64,000 nucleotides of DNA from Maratus speciosus (GCA_963932465.1 OZ010791.1:155665915-155729914), one strand, 5' to 3'; positions 23,297 through 35,010 are shown, counted from the stretch's first letter. A program made the numbers and translations. Notes: a model not told the origin generated them from the letters alone.

Positions 23297-23789
23297 TTTC
23301 GATACGTCACGAGCTAATTAATAAACCTATAAATATAATAAAAAAAGAAAAGCACCATTCATAAATCAGTTATACACTCCCACACACGTCCAACTCGAAG
23401 TGCAACGACAATAATTTAAACGTTTAAGAGCTATAACAAAAAGGATGTCACATAAAATCAGCAAATCTATTTCACATTACAAGTCACGTCGAAACAAAAC
23501 AAACACGTTCGGAAAAGAGGTATTAGCTCTGATTATTTTGGAGTAATTAGTATGCTAAGCTAAAGTCAACAGTTCTCGGCATTTCATCATTCCGATATGA
23601 GCCATTATAATGCTCTATTCCAGTAAGCACTTATGTTAATTAATGGCCTTCGACATTATCAAAGTCAACTATTTTTCTAAAAAAATCCGTGGGCGACCTG
23701 TTTCTTAGCGCACGTTTTGTGTATAAAGATGTCACCGGAATCAATCAAAAAGACCATAAACGGACGTGCAAAAGTAACAAAGTTGTGGG
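23297..23789 (+). repeat. Diverged local duplication DD, copy 1
   Basis: Aligns with 24114-24584 over nearly 480 bp at an offset of about 810. The best-kept blocks are ACTCCCACACACGTC, TTTAAGAGCTAT and AGTAAGCACTTATG + TTAATTAATGGCCTTCGAC, then ATCAAAGTCAACTA. No TIR or target duplication flanks it. The last part overlaps a + open frame (23717-23908) whose reading is broken in copy 2. Confidence 0.75.
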
Positions 23790-24113
23790 CATACCACTGG
23801 AAAATTAAACATTCTTCGAGTAAATTTTTAAGTGGTAGGTTTTTATTAAATGAACCTATTTTATCCTGTAGATTAGCAGAATTTTACAGGAGGCACTTAA
23901 TTATTTAAAGTTATTTCTCTGACAATGAACTTATTTGCAATTTCCCTTACTTGTAGAAAGCAGCCATGTATACACAATAATTTTATACTCTTCATTTTAG
24001 CGTTACTATAGTCGCATATATATTAAGCTTATAGGCTTAAAACGCTTATTGTATATCTACTTCTGATCATTGCAATGCCGTCGTATATTTATGAAGTTCT
24101 ATGGTGAAAAAAA

Positions 24114-24584
24114 TTATTCAGACACGTCGCAGTTAATCAATCTATATAACAGTTATTTTCCACCATAAAAACTCCCACACACGTCTAACTCGAAATGCAC
24201 CGACAATAACTTAGACGTTTAAGAGCTATCATAAAAATGATGTCGCGAAAAATCATCCAATCTATATCGCATTGCATGTCACGTCGCATCAAAACAAACA
24301 CTTTACGAAAAAAGGTATTAACTGTGATTATTTTAAAGCAATTAGTATGCTAAACTATAACCAACAGTTCTCAGACTTTCATTATTAAGATATGAACCAT
24401 TACGAGGCTCTCATTCAGTAAGCACTTATGCTAATTAATGGCCTTCGACATCATCAAAGTCAACTACTTTTCTATAAAAACCAGTGGGCGATCCATTTCC
24501 AAGCGTAAGCTTCGCATACCGGGGATGTCCTCGTAATCAACCAATAAGACCATAAACGGGCATGTAAACGCAACATACTTGTGG
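24114..24584 (+). repeat. Diverged local duplication DD, copy 2
   Basis: Partner of 23297-23789. The TAATTAAT and ATCAAAG motifs are unchanged, while the flanks differ by many substitutions and a few indels. Confidence 0.75.
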
Positions 24585-24615
24585 TGAAGTGTATTATCAC
24601 CATGATAAATGGGTA

Positions 24616-24898
24616 TTAAAAGATAAATGAAGATATAAAAGGCCGCACCGATATAAAATAAAAAGAAGAAGAAAACGGACGTTCCTTGGCTTGAAAAAAA
24701 ATGACATCCCTAGAGGAAACTTTGAGATAATTCCTGAAGTTTTTACGATTATATATTCTCTTTATTTGTTTAGGGAGATAAGGTAAGCTACTGCAACGAA
24801 AAATACTTTTCTGTAAGCTGGACTTGCTTCGAGCTACATAAAAGATAACAGCAGGCGTTACATAGGTGTTAGTGACCGAACCGAAAAATTCCTCAAAG
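24616..24898 (-). CDS. Candidate terminal exon with one membrane segment
   Basis: Not recognised. On the minus strand a pyrimidine-rich tract ending CTCTTCATCATAG (acceptor at about 24899) is followed by an open frame to a TAA at 24616, about 93 codons. Residues 1-36 include a hydrophobic stretch (TPAVIFYVA), then a basic, Cys-containing segment (RSKSSLQKSIFRC). That order resembles the last helix and tail of a seven-helix receptor, but the NPxxY motif is absent. The pyrimidine tract is itself a 22-bp direct repeat (GAAGAGGGGAAATGTGAT on +), giving two possible acceptors. No upstream exon was found. It could be a chance frame. Confidence 0.25.
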
Positions 24899-25008
24899 CT
24901 ATGATGAAGAGGGGAAATGTGATTATCTATGAAGAGGGGAAATGTGATCCAACCACAACAACCCGAGTTAGGAAAACTTTTAAAGAAGGGCAAAAAACAA
25001 ATAATCAA

Positions 25009-25818
25009 AAAATATTTTACATTTTCGAAATTATTTATGTAAAGAAAAGAAAAAAAAAAAAGAGAATTTATTAATTATTTTTCTTTCGTTATTGTGACAT
25101 AAATGTGTTTCTGGATAATTAGAAAAAAAAAAAGAAAGAAAGAAAGAAATGTTGAAAATTTGGAAAAAGAAAAAGAAAGATACCAACGACAAACATGTCA
25201 TAATTCTACATTTAATACATTTTAAAACAGTAATCCGCATTAAAAAAAGAAAAAAAAAATCAGAGAAAAATCTGCGTGCAGTGAAGAAATAGAGATGCAA
25301 AAACTCGTTTGAATGAACGGGTATTTAACAAAAACACCACGATACTCGGAACATTTAACTAAAAAACAAGTATTCAAAGTACATATGATTTTAATCATTC
25401 CAAGATAATATATGTTTTTAACAAAAATATCACCAGAGGGTCACCATTATAATTTATTATATAATTATAAATATAATTTATTACTCCAAACCATTGTAAT
25501 TTATTTGCTTGCGTAAGGTATTAAGAATTTTACAAATATGGCCACCATAGAATGTACCTAATAAAGAATCCTTAAGATAAGATTCAAAATTGATAATAAA
25601 ATGTAAACAACTATGAAAATAAAAAATACACTTTGCATACAAAGAAATCAATACGAAACTTTTACTTACCGTATGTAGTACTTTGATTTAATAATATTAA
25701 TAACATTAAACTTACAAATTATACTAATAATTAATCTACAGTAGACGAAAAACATGGAGCCATGCTAAATATTTGTGTATGTGTGTGCACGTGCGTGCGA
25801 ACGTGAACTGAGCATTTC

Positions 25819-25856
<38 letters not shown>

Positions 25857-27461
25857 AGTTAACAAATAAAACATATAGAAAAACCATGTTTAAAAGAAAG
25901 GGATAAAAAGTTTATTTTGAATGAATGTGTACTGCCTAGATCTGACATGAAAACCCTTTCAAATGCAGCATTTCTATACCACAGACTCGAAAACAAATCT
26001 TACAAGCAAAACAGAAGTGTAGTTAGTTACATAGTTCAATAGTTTCGTAGTTCAATAATAGTTAGTTCAATAGTTCAATAAAAAATATAAACAAATGCTT
26101 TTTAAACTGACAACGAGAAAAAAAAAAAAATTAAGAGTCTCACGGACATTTTTATGTTAATGAGCTCTATTGATTTCCTTTTCAAAAATTTAAAAGCAAT
26201 TTCTACTTAAAAAAAAAATAAAAGAGATACAAATAATATTTATTTTAGATAAGATTATTATGAAAATGAACTATTTCAACAAAGATGCGATTATTTCCTT
26301 TATATAAATACATGGCTCGAGTCCAACTAATTAATGCTATAAAAACAATGTTACAGTCAATTAAACTAATGAGATTACAACACAGTTTTTAACAGAAGAT
26401 GATGATGCAAGCCAAAGAACAAGATATCTTCATTTTAAAAATATAAAGCAATGATTATTACAAGCTTTATACCACACTTACAATTATTGTTAAAAATGAA
26501 ATGAAATGAAAAAAAATCTATTTGCAAGTTAATCATAAAAATTAGAGAAGAATAGTTTAAAAAATCCGCAGTAATCAACTATCTTTATTCATCTGGAATA
26601 ATCGGATTAATGTTTTAAGTTAAAGAAGTAATTTTAAGGAAAGAAAAAAAATAATAAGCTTATAGTTTAAATTTATTTATCACTCATTTATGCAAACATT
26701 TGATGAAAATGAACATCTAATTTATTTAAATTGAGATTTTGATTTGATTAAATAAACATTGGATGGATGGGAGGAGAAAGAATCTGTTTTTAAATGAACT
26801 TTTGTTTTAATTAAATTAATTTGAAAGATTTAAATTACATTACGGGAGGTGGATAATTTTCCTTTGATGCGAGAACTATTTAGATAATTTGAAAATAAAC
26901 ATTACATTTGATTAGATTTGATGAAGTTGGTTATCAAATTTCAACCAAACTTCCACAAAATGTCAATAATTATGTCAAGTTAAAGAAAAGAAATTGAATT
27001 TAAAAGTTTTCTGATTTAAGTTATAATTTAAATTGAATTCTTTCGGTTTTTAATGCTTCTGGCGAAATATCCATTGAGAGTTTAAACAGCAAGGATTGAA
27101 AAATGAAATGAAGCAAAGAATTCGCAAAAAAATGATCTAATTATATTTTTGTTAATTTGATTATAAAATTATAGAAATCCAACAATTATGTTAAATGGGG
27201 GGGAAAGCCAAACATTTACATAAAAATGTTAATAAAAATAAAAATTTTATTATTTTTTTTAATCGTGTATATTTCATTTTATTTTTACTGATAAAATAAT
27301 AATTGAATATCGTTAAAAAAAAATATTAAATGAATAACTTGCAAAAATTTAAGAAAGTAATTCATTTTGGTGAGAAGAGTTACTTGATATTTTACGAAAT
27401 TATAAGAGATATTATGAAAGGAAATAAAGCAAATTACTTAAACAGATACTTTTTACTTCAG
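25009..27461. other. Very AT-rich region without genes
   Basis: It contains A-rich simple repeats (25041-25061, 25124-25150), a 34-nt poly-A tract (25821-25854) and TAGTTCAATAG-type short repeats (26030-26080). Frames on either strand are short or simple-sequence driven. Confidence 0.55.
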
Positions 27462-27590
27462 GCAAGCGCGCAAGCGGATCGTGCCCTGTTTCACAGTTGT
27501 GGCTCTGGCACCTATATGATAAGTGTGTTTGACTTTTTCAACTATAACGCCAATAGTACGTGTATGGAAAACAAGATGCGCAGCATTTGA
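27462..27590 (+). CDS. Candidate terminal coding exon
   Basis: Protein not recognised. A polypyrimidine acceptor (TACTTTTTACTTCAG) ends at 27461. The following 129 bp are clearly more GC-rich than their surroundings and read 42 codons to TGA in one frame; the other two frames stop earlier. The peptide has FHSCGSGTYMISVFDFFNYN and a C-terminal CMENKMRSI. A faint likeness to neurotransmitter-transporter loops was considered but is too weak to use. Base composition and the acceptor are the only support, and no partner exon is seen. Confidence 0.3.
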   Translation, partial: ASAQADRALFHSCGSGTYMISVFDFFNYNANSTCMENKMRSI

Positions 27591-27861
27591 AAAAAAGAAT
27601 TTACGTTTTATAAAAAATAACAGGAGCACATATTTTAAGTATTAGATTATGAAAAATCTCTAGATGCTGACATTTTCCCACAGTATCAAAACTTTTGAAA
27701 GTAACGAAAGAGAAATTGGTGTTTGAGATTTTCCGTCATGCTGTGAAGTTTTTTAAGTTGTCACTGACGCACTTATTAATTTTTTTTTTAATGCTTTACA
27801 GAATATATACACATCGCACTGCAGTAATTATGCGGAATGTGTATTCAACAAAAGCATATTA
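27591..27861. other. AT-rich spacer
   Basis: No feature recognised. Confidence 0.5.
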
Positions 27862-28260
27862 TATGAGGATGCAGAGCCCGATTAAGGTTGTATAAAGCCC
27901 AAGGCCCAGCACCTTTTTGGGGTTTCTCGAACCAAAATAATTGTTAGATTTATTTATTTTTTCTTCGGGAGCATAGGAGAGGGAGTTATCATTAGATATT
28001 AATATACGGCTGCAAAGTTAACGAAAATATTTTGTGTTTCGTGAAAATAACTGCGGAAAACTGCAATTTTAAGAATTCTTTTTCTAAATCATTTCATTCA
28101 ATTTTGGGGCCCATCAGTAGTGGGCCCAATGCTACGGCCTAGTTGGCCTGTGCGGTATGAATCAGCCCTGTGAGGATGCGAGTTCCAAAACTCGCCTTAT
28201 CCAAAATTTAAAAAATAGAGTTTTCTCTATCATATATCAATCTATTCTGTTTGCGAGCCT

Positions 28261-28291
<31 letters not shown>

Positions 28292-28472
28292 AAAAACACT
28301 ACAATCTGCCCCCCCCCCCCCAAAAAAAAAAAAAACTTGTTTTATTTTGTATTTATGGAATTGTAAAATCTTGGTTAACAATGAAAACCAATGGACGCGG
28401 TCAGAGGTTTTTCGCGATTTCCCGAAATGTGATTTTCTGGACAAGACGAGTTTTGAAATTCGCGTCCTCATA
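27862..28472. mobile_element. TA-site MITE interrupted by a hAT MITE
   Basis: The left TIR TATGAGGATG (27862-27871) resumes after the nested hAT as TGAGGATGCGAGTTCC + AAAACTCGCCTTATCC. The right end has GACGAGTTTTGAAATTCGCG + TCCTCATA. With the insertion removed the TIR is about 34 bp and bounded by TA. The interior holds CA, C and A runs (28261-28335), which create spurious frames on both strands. Confidence 0.75.
27872..28170. mobile_element. hAT MITE with perfect 8-bp target duplication
   Basis: The ends CAGAGCCCGATTAAGG and GGTATGAATCAGCCCTG are imperfect inverted repeats; AGGCCCAGC and GGGCCCAATG lie just inside. Flanks TGAGGATG (27864-27871) and TGAGGATG (28171-28178) are identical. 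CAGGGCCGGATTAAG-like ends plus an 8-bp duplication are typical of hAT MITEs. Confidence 0.9.
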
Positions 28473-28624
28473 CCAGACCTATTACAATAGTAATAATAAT
28501 AATAATAATAATGTACATTACTCATGCTTAATGTAAAGCTATTATTATTCAGGTAAAACTATTATTCTTAATATGTTTGACCAAAGAATAAATTTATTTT
28601 AAATGTTTAAAATCTAAATCAACA

Positions 28625-29044
28625 TTAAGGCTATTCTTAACTGCTCTGCTCAACAAGCGCAAAATGTTTTGACACATTTACAAATTCATTATTTAACGGA
28701 AAGATATAAAATTGGAAAGCCTGGCCAAGGAAGCGATTTGGAATTGAACTGTTTTTTTTTTTTTTTTCATTTTTTGATCAATCAATTACCTATTGAGTTA
28801 TAAGCGATTTTGATCACGTGACAAACACGTGTTTCGCTGGCTCTTGAGGGGTTGGTTATTCTACTATCGCGAAGAAAGTCGGTTCAAAACGCCCACTTTG
28901 ACACTATTTTCTGAAAGATCTATTGCGTTTGCAAAAAAACGGCTCGATTACATAGTTTCTGAACAACAACGATTGCTAGTTTCATGCATTTTCGAACAAA
29001 AATAAATTAAAACTTATGTCATAAAGTTACCCTTTTGGATTTGG
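28625..29044 (-). mobile_element. Family A MITE, 5' tip lost
   Basis: TTAAGGCTATTCTTAACTGC at 28625 through CATAAAGTTACCCTTTTGG. The last ~13 bp (AGAACAGCCTTAA) are missing. TGATCACGTGACAAACACG is kept. Confidence 0.9.
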
Positions 29045-29255
29045 CCATTAACGGCATATTTCCGTGAATGCTGCGCTCTGGTGTAACATGTGCACCCTAA
29101 TTTTTAATACTTTTGGTGAGTAAAATTCGAAAAAAAAAGTAAGAGGAAACATTTCAAACGGATTTTATTCCATTAAAAATGTAACAGTTATCTTTAAAGT
29201 TATACAATAGTCACGTTTCAAAATATTTATAAATTGTAAAAATGTAGTCAATTTC

Positions 29256-31262
29256 GTTAAGAAAAGTTATATAAAATAAATTTGACGCCATTCTAGTAAG
29301 TATTTCAAAGGAATTAAATGAATTTAGATACAGTTTCACAGTGACGCAAATGAAAATGTTAATTTCAAACTTTATGCTTTGTCAACCGTTTCTTTGAGCC
29401 AAAAATTTCTTGCAACTAACTCCTTCGAGTTTAAATTGTCAAGCTTAAAAATGATCATTTTTTTAGTACTTCACGACAAAAAATATTCATCTGAATTGAG
29501 ATTCAAAATTTTTCATTCAAAAGTAATTTTTTATTAAATACGCACCAAGAAAAAAATCCACTTTACAAAATTAAAAAATGCAGCAGCCCAAGAGAGGTAG
29601 ACAGCATCGAAGCGTCTTTTCACGTCGAAGCGTCACAATTATTCAGCACAAAAACCACGCTGCATAATAAAAAAAGCAATTTCAGGAGAGTAAGAAAATA
29701 GGGTAAGTATCTTCGTAAACTGTCAGGTAAAAACTGTTGAAAGAAGACTCAAACGATTGCATCCAAAAAAGCGATACCTTTTTTTTTTTGCACAGCGAAA
29801 GCAATATTATCTCCTACAAAACAAAATTGCGGTTGCAAACTTTTTTTAGAGCAGGACGTTATATTTTGAAAATGGAAGTGATAATTTCTATATTTTACGG
29901 CTCTTCTGCTTTCGTAAAGTCTTGCATATTTGAAGTCGATAAAGCAACAGCCGTTTCATATGTTTCAAGTACAGTTTTATTGAATAACAGGGGCATAAAA
30001 TTTCGAAATTATGTTGTAAATGATAACATAAAGACTCCGACAAATAAGCTTAGTATGGTAATAAGTATGAAACGGTTATGTTTCAAAATATGTACCAGAA
30101 AATTTTTTGAAAAGCATTATGCAAAATAGTTGTTTATTTTGAAAAATAGCTGAAACTTTTTTCTAGACGACTTACAAGATTTTAAGTTAATACGTCTGAC
30201 AAATTTACAGAAATAATAAACAATATCATTATAATATAATACTCGTTGAGAAAAGTTTTATAAAATAAATTTGACTCAGTTCCAGTAAGTATTCCTGGGA
30301 AATTAAATTAATTTAAAGAGATACAGTTTCACAGTGACGCAAACGAAAATGTTAATTTTAAACTCTATGCTTTGTCAACCGTTTCTTTGAGCCAAAAAAT
30401 TATTGAAACTAACTCCTTCCAGTTTAAATTGTCAAGCTTAAAAATGATCATTTTTTAGTACTTCACGAAAAAAAAAAAATAATTCATTTGAAGTGAGATT
30501 CAAAAATTTTCATCCAAAAGTAATTTTTTATTAAATACGCACCAAGAAAAAAAAAAAAAAAAAAAAAAATCCACTTTACAAAATTAAAGAATGCAACAGC
30601 CCATGAGACGTAAGAGAGAGACGCTTTTCAAGTCGAAGCGTCACAATTATTCAGCACAGAAACCACGCTGCATAATAAAAAAGGCAATTTCAGGAGAGTA
30701 AGAAAATAGGGCAAAGTATCTTCGTAAACTGTCAGGTAAAAACTGTTGAAAGAAGACTCAAAAGATTGCATCCAAAAAGCGAGACTTTTTTTTTTTTTTT
30801 AGCTCAGCGAAAGCAATATTATCTCCTACAAAACAAATTTGCGGTTGAAAACTTTTTTACAGCAGGGCTTCTTATTTTGAAAATGGAAGCGATAATTTCT
30901 ATATTTTACGGTTCTTCTACTTTCGTAAAGTCTTGCATATTTAAAAGCGATAAAGCAACAGCCATTTCATATGTTTCAAGTACAGTTTTATTGAATAACA
31001 GGGGGATAAAATTTCGAAATTATGTTGTAAGTGATAACATAAAGACTCCGAAAAATAAGCCTAGTATATGGTAATAAGTATGAAACGGATATGTTTCAAA
31101 ATATGTGCCAGAAAAAAATTTTTTGAAAAGCATTATGAAAAATAGTTGTTTATTTTGAAAAATAACTGAATTTTTTTTTCTCTAGACGATTTACAAGATT
31201 TTAAGTTAATCTGTCTGACAAATTTACAGAAATAATAAACAATATAATTATAATATAATACT
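29256..31262 (+). repeat. Tandem duplication of a ~1-kb unit
   Basis: Unit 1 is 29256-30243 and unit 2 is 30245-31262, with about 90% or more identity by eye along the whole length. Shared anchors are CAGTTTCACAGTGACGCAAA, AGCGTCACAATTATTCAGCA, ATTTCTATATTTTACGG and AATTTACAGAAATAATAAAC. Both carry a + open frame (29737-30129 and 30766-31074) with the common stretch VSSTVLLNNRGIKFRNYVV. Unit 2 has a TA insertion near 31067 that shifts and shortens the frame. No family recognised and no TIR seen. Confidence 0.85.
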
Positions 31263-32087
31263 CAGAATATACATATATTAAATAACATTAGGACTTTTAA
31301 AATTCCAAGGAGTTAGTCTAGACGACCCAATATTTATGTGAATAACAGGCATTAAAAGATAATGATTCTCAAGCCGGTAACTTTAAAATCTGTAATTTAA
31401 AGCAATTTGATTAGCGCTCAAGACATATAGATAATTACTGGCCAACTTTTCCGATGTGATGTAAGCACACTATTGAAAATCCACAGAACTTGCGGAAGGT
31501 CAAGTGAGAAACTTCTTTTAAGGGAGCTAATAAAACTTTAAAGAAAATTAGCTGCAAAAAATACGAAACATAACAATACAAGCAATTCTTCCTCTTTTAA
31601 GATAAAATATTTAATTCTAATTTTACGAAATAAATTCCGTAGATACCAACTAAACAGTGCAGATAATCAATGAAGACAAATGTTTTTCCTAATTAATATC
31701 TTTGGAAATCAATTACAAAATACATTCATCAGATGTGAAGCCTCCATCAAGGTAATGAATACAGAGCTACACCCAGAAAAAATCCGTTCATTCATAAAAT
31801 GCAGCATGCCAATTAAATTCATTACCGAACAACAAGTTTTTTAGCGCAACAGCTCTAATTACGCACTTAACATGGGGTGTAGGAAAAATGTAGATAATGG
31901 AGCTAAATAAGAACCGTTTATGGAGCCAGATGGTCCATAGGAAGTGAGTGGTACATAATTTATATCTCGGCGAATAATATAAAGCCCGAGAGATGAAAAT
32001 TAACTATGGGATATGCTCAACTATGAAATATGCAACCATTTTCATTTCTTTTGTTAACGGGGATGATTGTTTGATATGGAGTGCTAT
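31263..32087. other. Unique-looking AT-rich DNA
   Basis: No repeats recognised. Short frames only (for example 31993-32184, part of the following repeat). Confidence 0.5.
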
Positions 32088-32464
32088 CAGGGATCGGTAC
32101 AGGGTTTTTTCCTTGCGGCTCATTTTGCGAAAAGTAAAAGTTAATTTTGGGGGAAATTATTATATTTTAGAGAAAATTTTGTAACGAAAGATGAAATCTG
32201 ATTACTCAAATTCGAACCAAGCATTTGTTAATAACAACATAAGTCCTTCTGCTTGTTTTCCTTTCTGGTGAACTTGTTTTCTTTGCAAATTACATATTTT
32301 AAAACCTAACAAAATAAAAATAAAGAGTCTGTTTTTATTAACAGGATTTTTGAGAAGGGGCCTATTTAATTAAGAGGAATTTTTGAAGGGGCCTGTTCTA
32401 TTAACAGGATTTTTTCTGAAGGGGCCCTAAATAGGTTTCAAATTTTGCATGGATCGACACCGGG
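32088..32464 (+). mobile_element. hAT-like MITE (GGGTCGAT family), copy 3
   Basis: CAGGGATCGGTACAGGG at the left and CATGGATCGACACCGGG at the right. Inside are GCGAAAAGTAAAAGTTA and GAAGGGGCC-type repeats as in 8903-9405. The target duplication is not clear. Confidence 0.7.
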
Positions 32465-32715
32465 CTCTGTGCTGTGGAATATCAATGGCCTAACGCATTT
32501 TTCTGAAAAATATAACAGAAAAGACTAATAGCAAGATTCCAGGCAATCTATTAACAATATTGAAGCGCTGCATGACGCAATAAAAAGTTAGTGTAATTAA
32601 ATGCTGATTCTTTGATGAAATAAATAATCGTATGAAACAAAACATTTTTTTTTAGGTATCTGATAATAACTATTATTTATTCACGTCATGCGTTAAATCT
32701 TTCTTTAGCTAGGTT

Positions 32716-33202
32716 TTAAGGCTCAAATCCAAAAGGGCAACTATATGATATAAGTTTTAATTCATTTTTGTTCGGAAATGCGTGAAACTAGCAGGTGTTG
32801 TTCAGAAACAATGTAATCGAAATGTGTTTTCCATTTGTTTGCAAACGCAATAGATTTTTCAGAAAATATCGTCAAAGTGGGCATTTTGAAGCAAATTTTC
32901 GCGCGAAAGAAGTATAACCACTCAAGGAAGGGTGAAAAACGTCTTTGTCACGTGATCAAAATCACTTATAACTCAATAGGTAAATTATTTAATCAAAAAA
33001 ATGGAAAACATTGTCACGTGATCAAAATCGCTTATAACTCAATGGGTAATTTATTGATCAAAAAATGGAAAACACAGTTCAATTCCAAATCGCTTCCATG
33101 GCCAGGCTTTCCAATTTTATATCTTTCCGTTAAAAAATGAATTTGTAAATGTGTCAAAACATTTTGCGCTTGTTGAGCAGAGCAGTTGAGAAACAGCCTT
33201 AA
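32716..33202 (+). mobile_element. Family A MITE with internal 66-bp duplication
   Basis: TTAAGGCTCAAATCC (a TGTT deletion in the TIR) to GAGAAACAGCCTTAA. The block TTGTCACGTGATCAAAATC...GGAAAACA occurs at 32945 and 33011, so this copy is longer (487 bp). The open frame 32835-33140 arises from this repeat. Confidence 0.9.
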
Positions 33203-33524
33203 AAAAGAAAATTATTATGCATCTTCTTATCATGACAGCACTGCATCAAAAATGCCAAGGATAAAACATAATCGTGAAAATTAGTAAAAATTTAAAAAAC
33301 TGTGAGGCACTGAGAGCAGACTTTCCCGTACCACGCGCAGCTGAAAATTTCTAATGAGCAGTGATGTAATAAAACGGAAATTTCTTAATTTGTATGATTA
33401 TAGCTTTCATTTTAAGTTATATAAAATGGGAAATTTTACTAAATAAAAAAGTTAATGACCACATAGAAACATGAAATGTTTCATTAAATAATTTTTGTGG
33501 TTAAAATTGTATTTATTTGACATG

Positions 33525-33559
<35 letters not shown>

Positions 33560-33900
33560 TTGACAGCTATGATTATCGCAGTGAACGCTCCCGATCAAAT
33601 AAGGATATAGGCAGCCATTTAAATGCAACGTTTTATTGGCACATTTTAAATTAAGTTCCACAAACATATACAGAATCCCTAAATAAAGAGGGGGGGGGGG
33701 ACGGAAATTACTCACAGCCTTGTTCGTATAATCAACTATTATATTTCGTTGAACTGACATGACGTTCTGCCACAAAAAAAGAAATTAAATAAGAGCGCTA
33801 TCCCGCACTGCAGACGGTGGGAAAATCTCTCCTTACGTATTTAAAAAATGCATTCTGTGATGTAAAAAAAATCTACATAAAAAAATAACAGCAAAGAGAA
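33203..33900. other. AT-rich spacer with poly-A
   Basis: It has a 34-nt poly-A tract at 33524-33557 and a G run near 33689. No gene. Confidence 0.5.
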
Positions 33901-34070
33901 TAACCACTAAAAACTGTAGGGTGGGGATAGCAGCACGCATTATTTTCCCACCCGGGGGTGCTACGGATGCCACCTAGGTAATAAGCTGGTAGCCGGGCCC
34001 CCAGAATGTGTGAATAGCGGTCCGCCTCCTTACCGGGACAGTTACCTGCCACTTAATTGCCACAAATGCC
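33901..34070. other. GC-rich island of unknown nature
   Basis: CCCACCCGGGGGTGCTACGG (33950-33969) and GGTAGCCGGGCCCCCAG (33990-34006) stand out against the AT-rich background. It could be the 5' part of a retroelement on the minus strand or an unrelated fragment. No frame or repeat partner in this window. Confidence 0.4.
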
Positions 34071-34082
34071 AAGGTTGAAGCG

Positions 34083-34395
34083 ATCATATTTTTTACCGTC
34101 TGGACTTTTGATTTTTTGATGCATCCGGCTTTGTTTCCGCCTCGTTCCAGTTAGTGGGCGACATTTTTCGCATTCCATGGCCCTATTGGCGCCCGCTAAA
34201 AATTTTAATCGCCAATACAGGCAAGATTTTTTTTTTTTTTTATCACACAAAGATGAAAAAAAAAAAACAATTACGAAAGTATGCATTAGATAATGATCAT
34301 AATGAGAAACTGATCGATTCGATTTGTAGATAAACTTCGACATAGACCCCCCCCCCCCCTCCAATTCCCCCTTTCACACGTATATAGTTCGGTTA
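34083..34395 (+). repeat. Dispersed repeat G, copy 1
   Basis: Matches 36864-37070: ACCGTCTGGACTTTTGAT, CCGGCTTTGTTTC, ACAATTTTAATC-like, a long C run, and ACACGTATATAGTTCGGTTA. Indels between the copies argue against a shared protein, although the minus strand is open in both (34053-34364, 36831-37106). Confidence 0.6.
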
Positions 34396-34789
34396 ATAGC
34401 TGTTATAGGAGAAAAAGTGGGACGAATGGAATTTTCAACACCTGAGATTGGTATTTAGAGGAAAACGAAAAGCATCGTTCACTAATTGGCCGATTCGTTT
34501 TTGACTGCAGTTGCCCAGAAGACTCCTTTCACCTCTTATATATAAAGAATATGCAAGACATTAAAGTAATGATAAAGTATTTCAGCAACGCGCATACTTT
34601 TTTATCAGAGACCCGGAGCTGTGTTTTCCATGGAGCTAGAGCTCTAAATTTCTCCCTACTCTAGGGCTCCTTTAATTTAATATTCTTAATCTTTTTTTTT
34701 TCAATATTTTAAATTTCCAGGCTTAAAATATTTTAATTACATCATTATTCAGTAATTTAATTATATAATTTTTTAGGTTTGTTTTTTCT

Positions 34790-35010
34790 TTATTAGAGAT
34801 GGAAAACTTCTCGCAAAAACATGGTAACACTACTTCACTTCCCCTTTCTATTTGAGCTAAGCGGCAACACTAATTGAAAATAAATATGGCCGCTTGTTGT
34901 TTACATGTGTAGTTGTACAATTTTGGTTGTTTGAAAACCGTAGAAGAAATTTAAGATTTTTGTGTTTAAAATTCCACCAAACATTCTTTTTTAAAAGTAA
35001 AAGCTAAAAG
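34790..35010 (+). promoter_or_regulatory. Promoter-like region upstream of a candidate first exon
   Basis: Two near-copies of an 11-bp motif, TGGTAACACTA (34822-34832) and CGGCAACACTA (34862-34872), lie 40 bp apart. They are one or two mismatches from the insect core-promoter motif YGGTCACACTR. No TATA box is evident, consistent with a housekeeping-type promoter. About 140 bp separates them from the ATG at 35011. Assignment rests on the motif pair and position only. Confidence 0.3.

Noticed and set aside
23717..23908. 63-codon + frame as a gene
   Set aside because: The duplicated copy at 24114-24584 has a stop a few codons in, so the reading is not conserved.
24775..24800. Plus-strand micro-exon between TTTGTTTAG and GTAAGC
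   Set aside because: Only 9 bp long; splice-like strings of this kind are expected by chance.
27462..27590. Assignment to a neurotransmitter-transporter family
   Set aside because: Only a faint visual likeness; no diagnostic motif, so the exon is left unnamed.
28251..28525. Frames through the CA/C/A run near 28.3 kb
   Set aside because: Simple-sequence translations inside a MITE.
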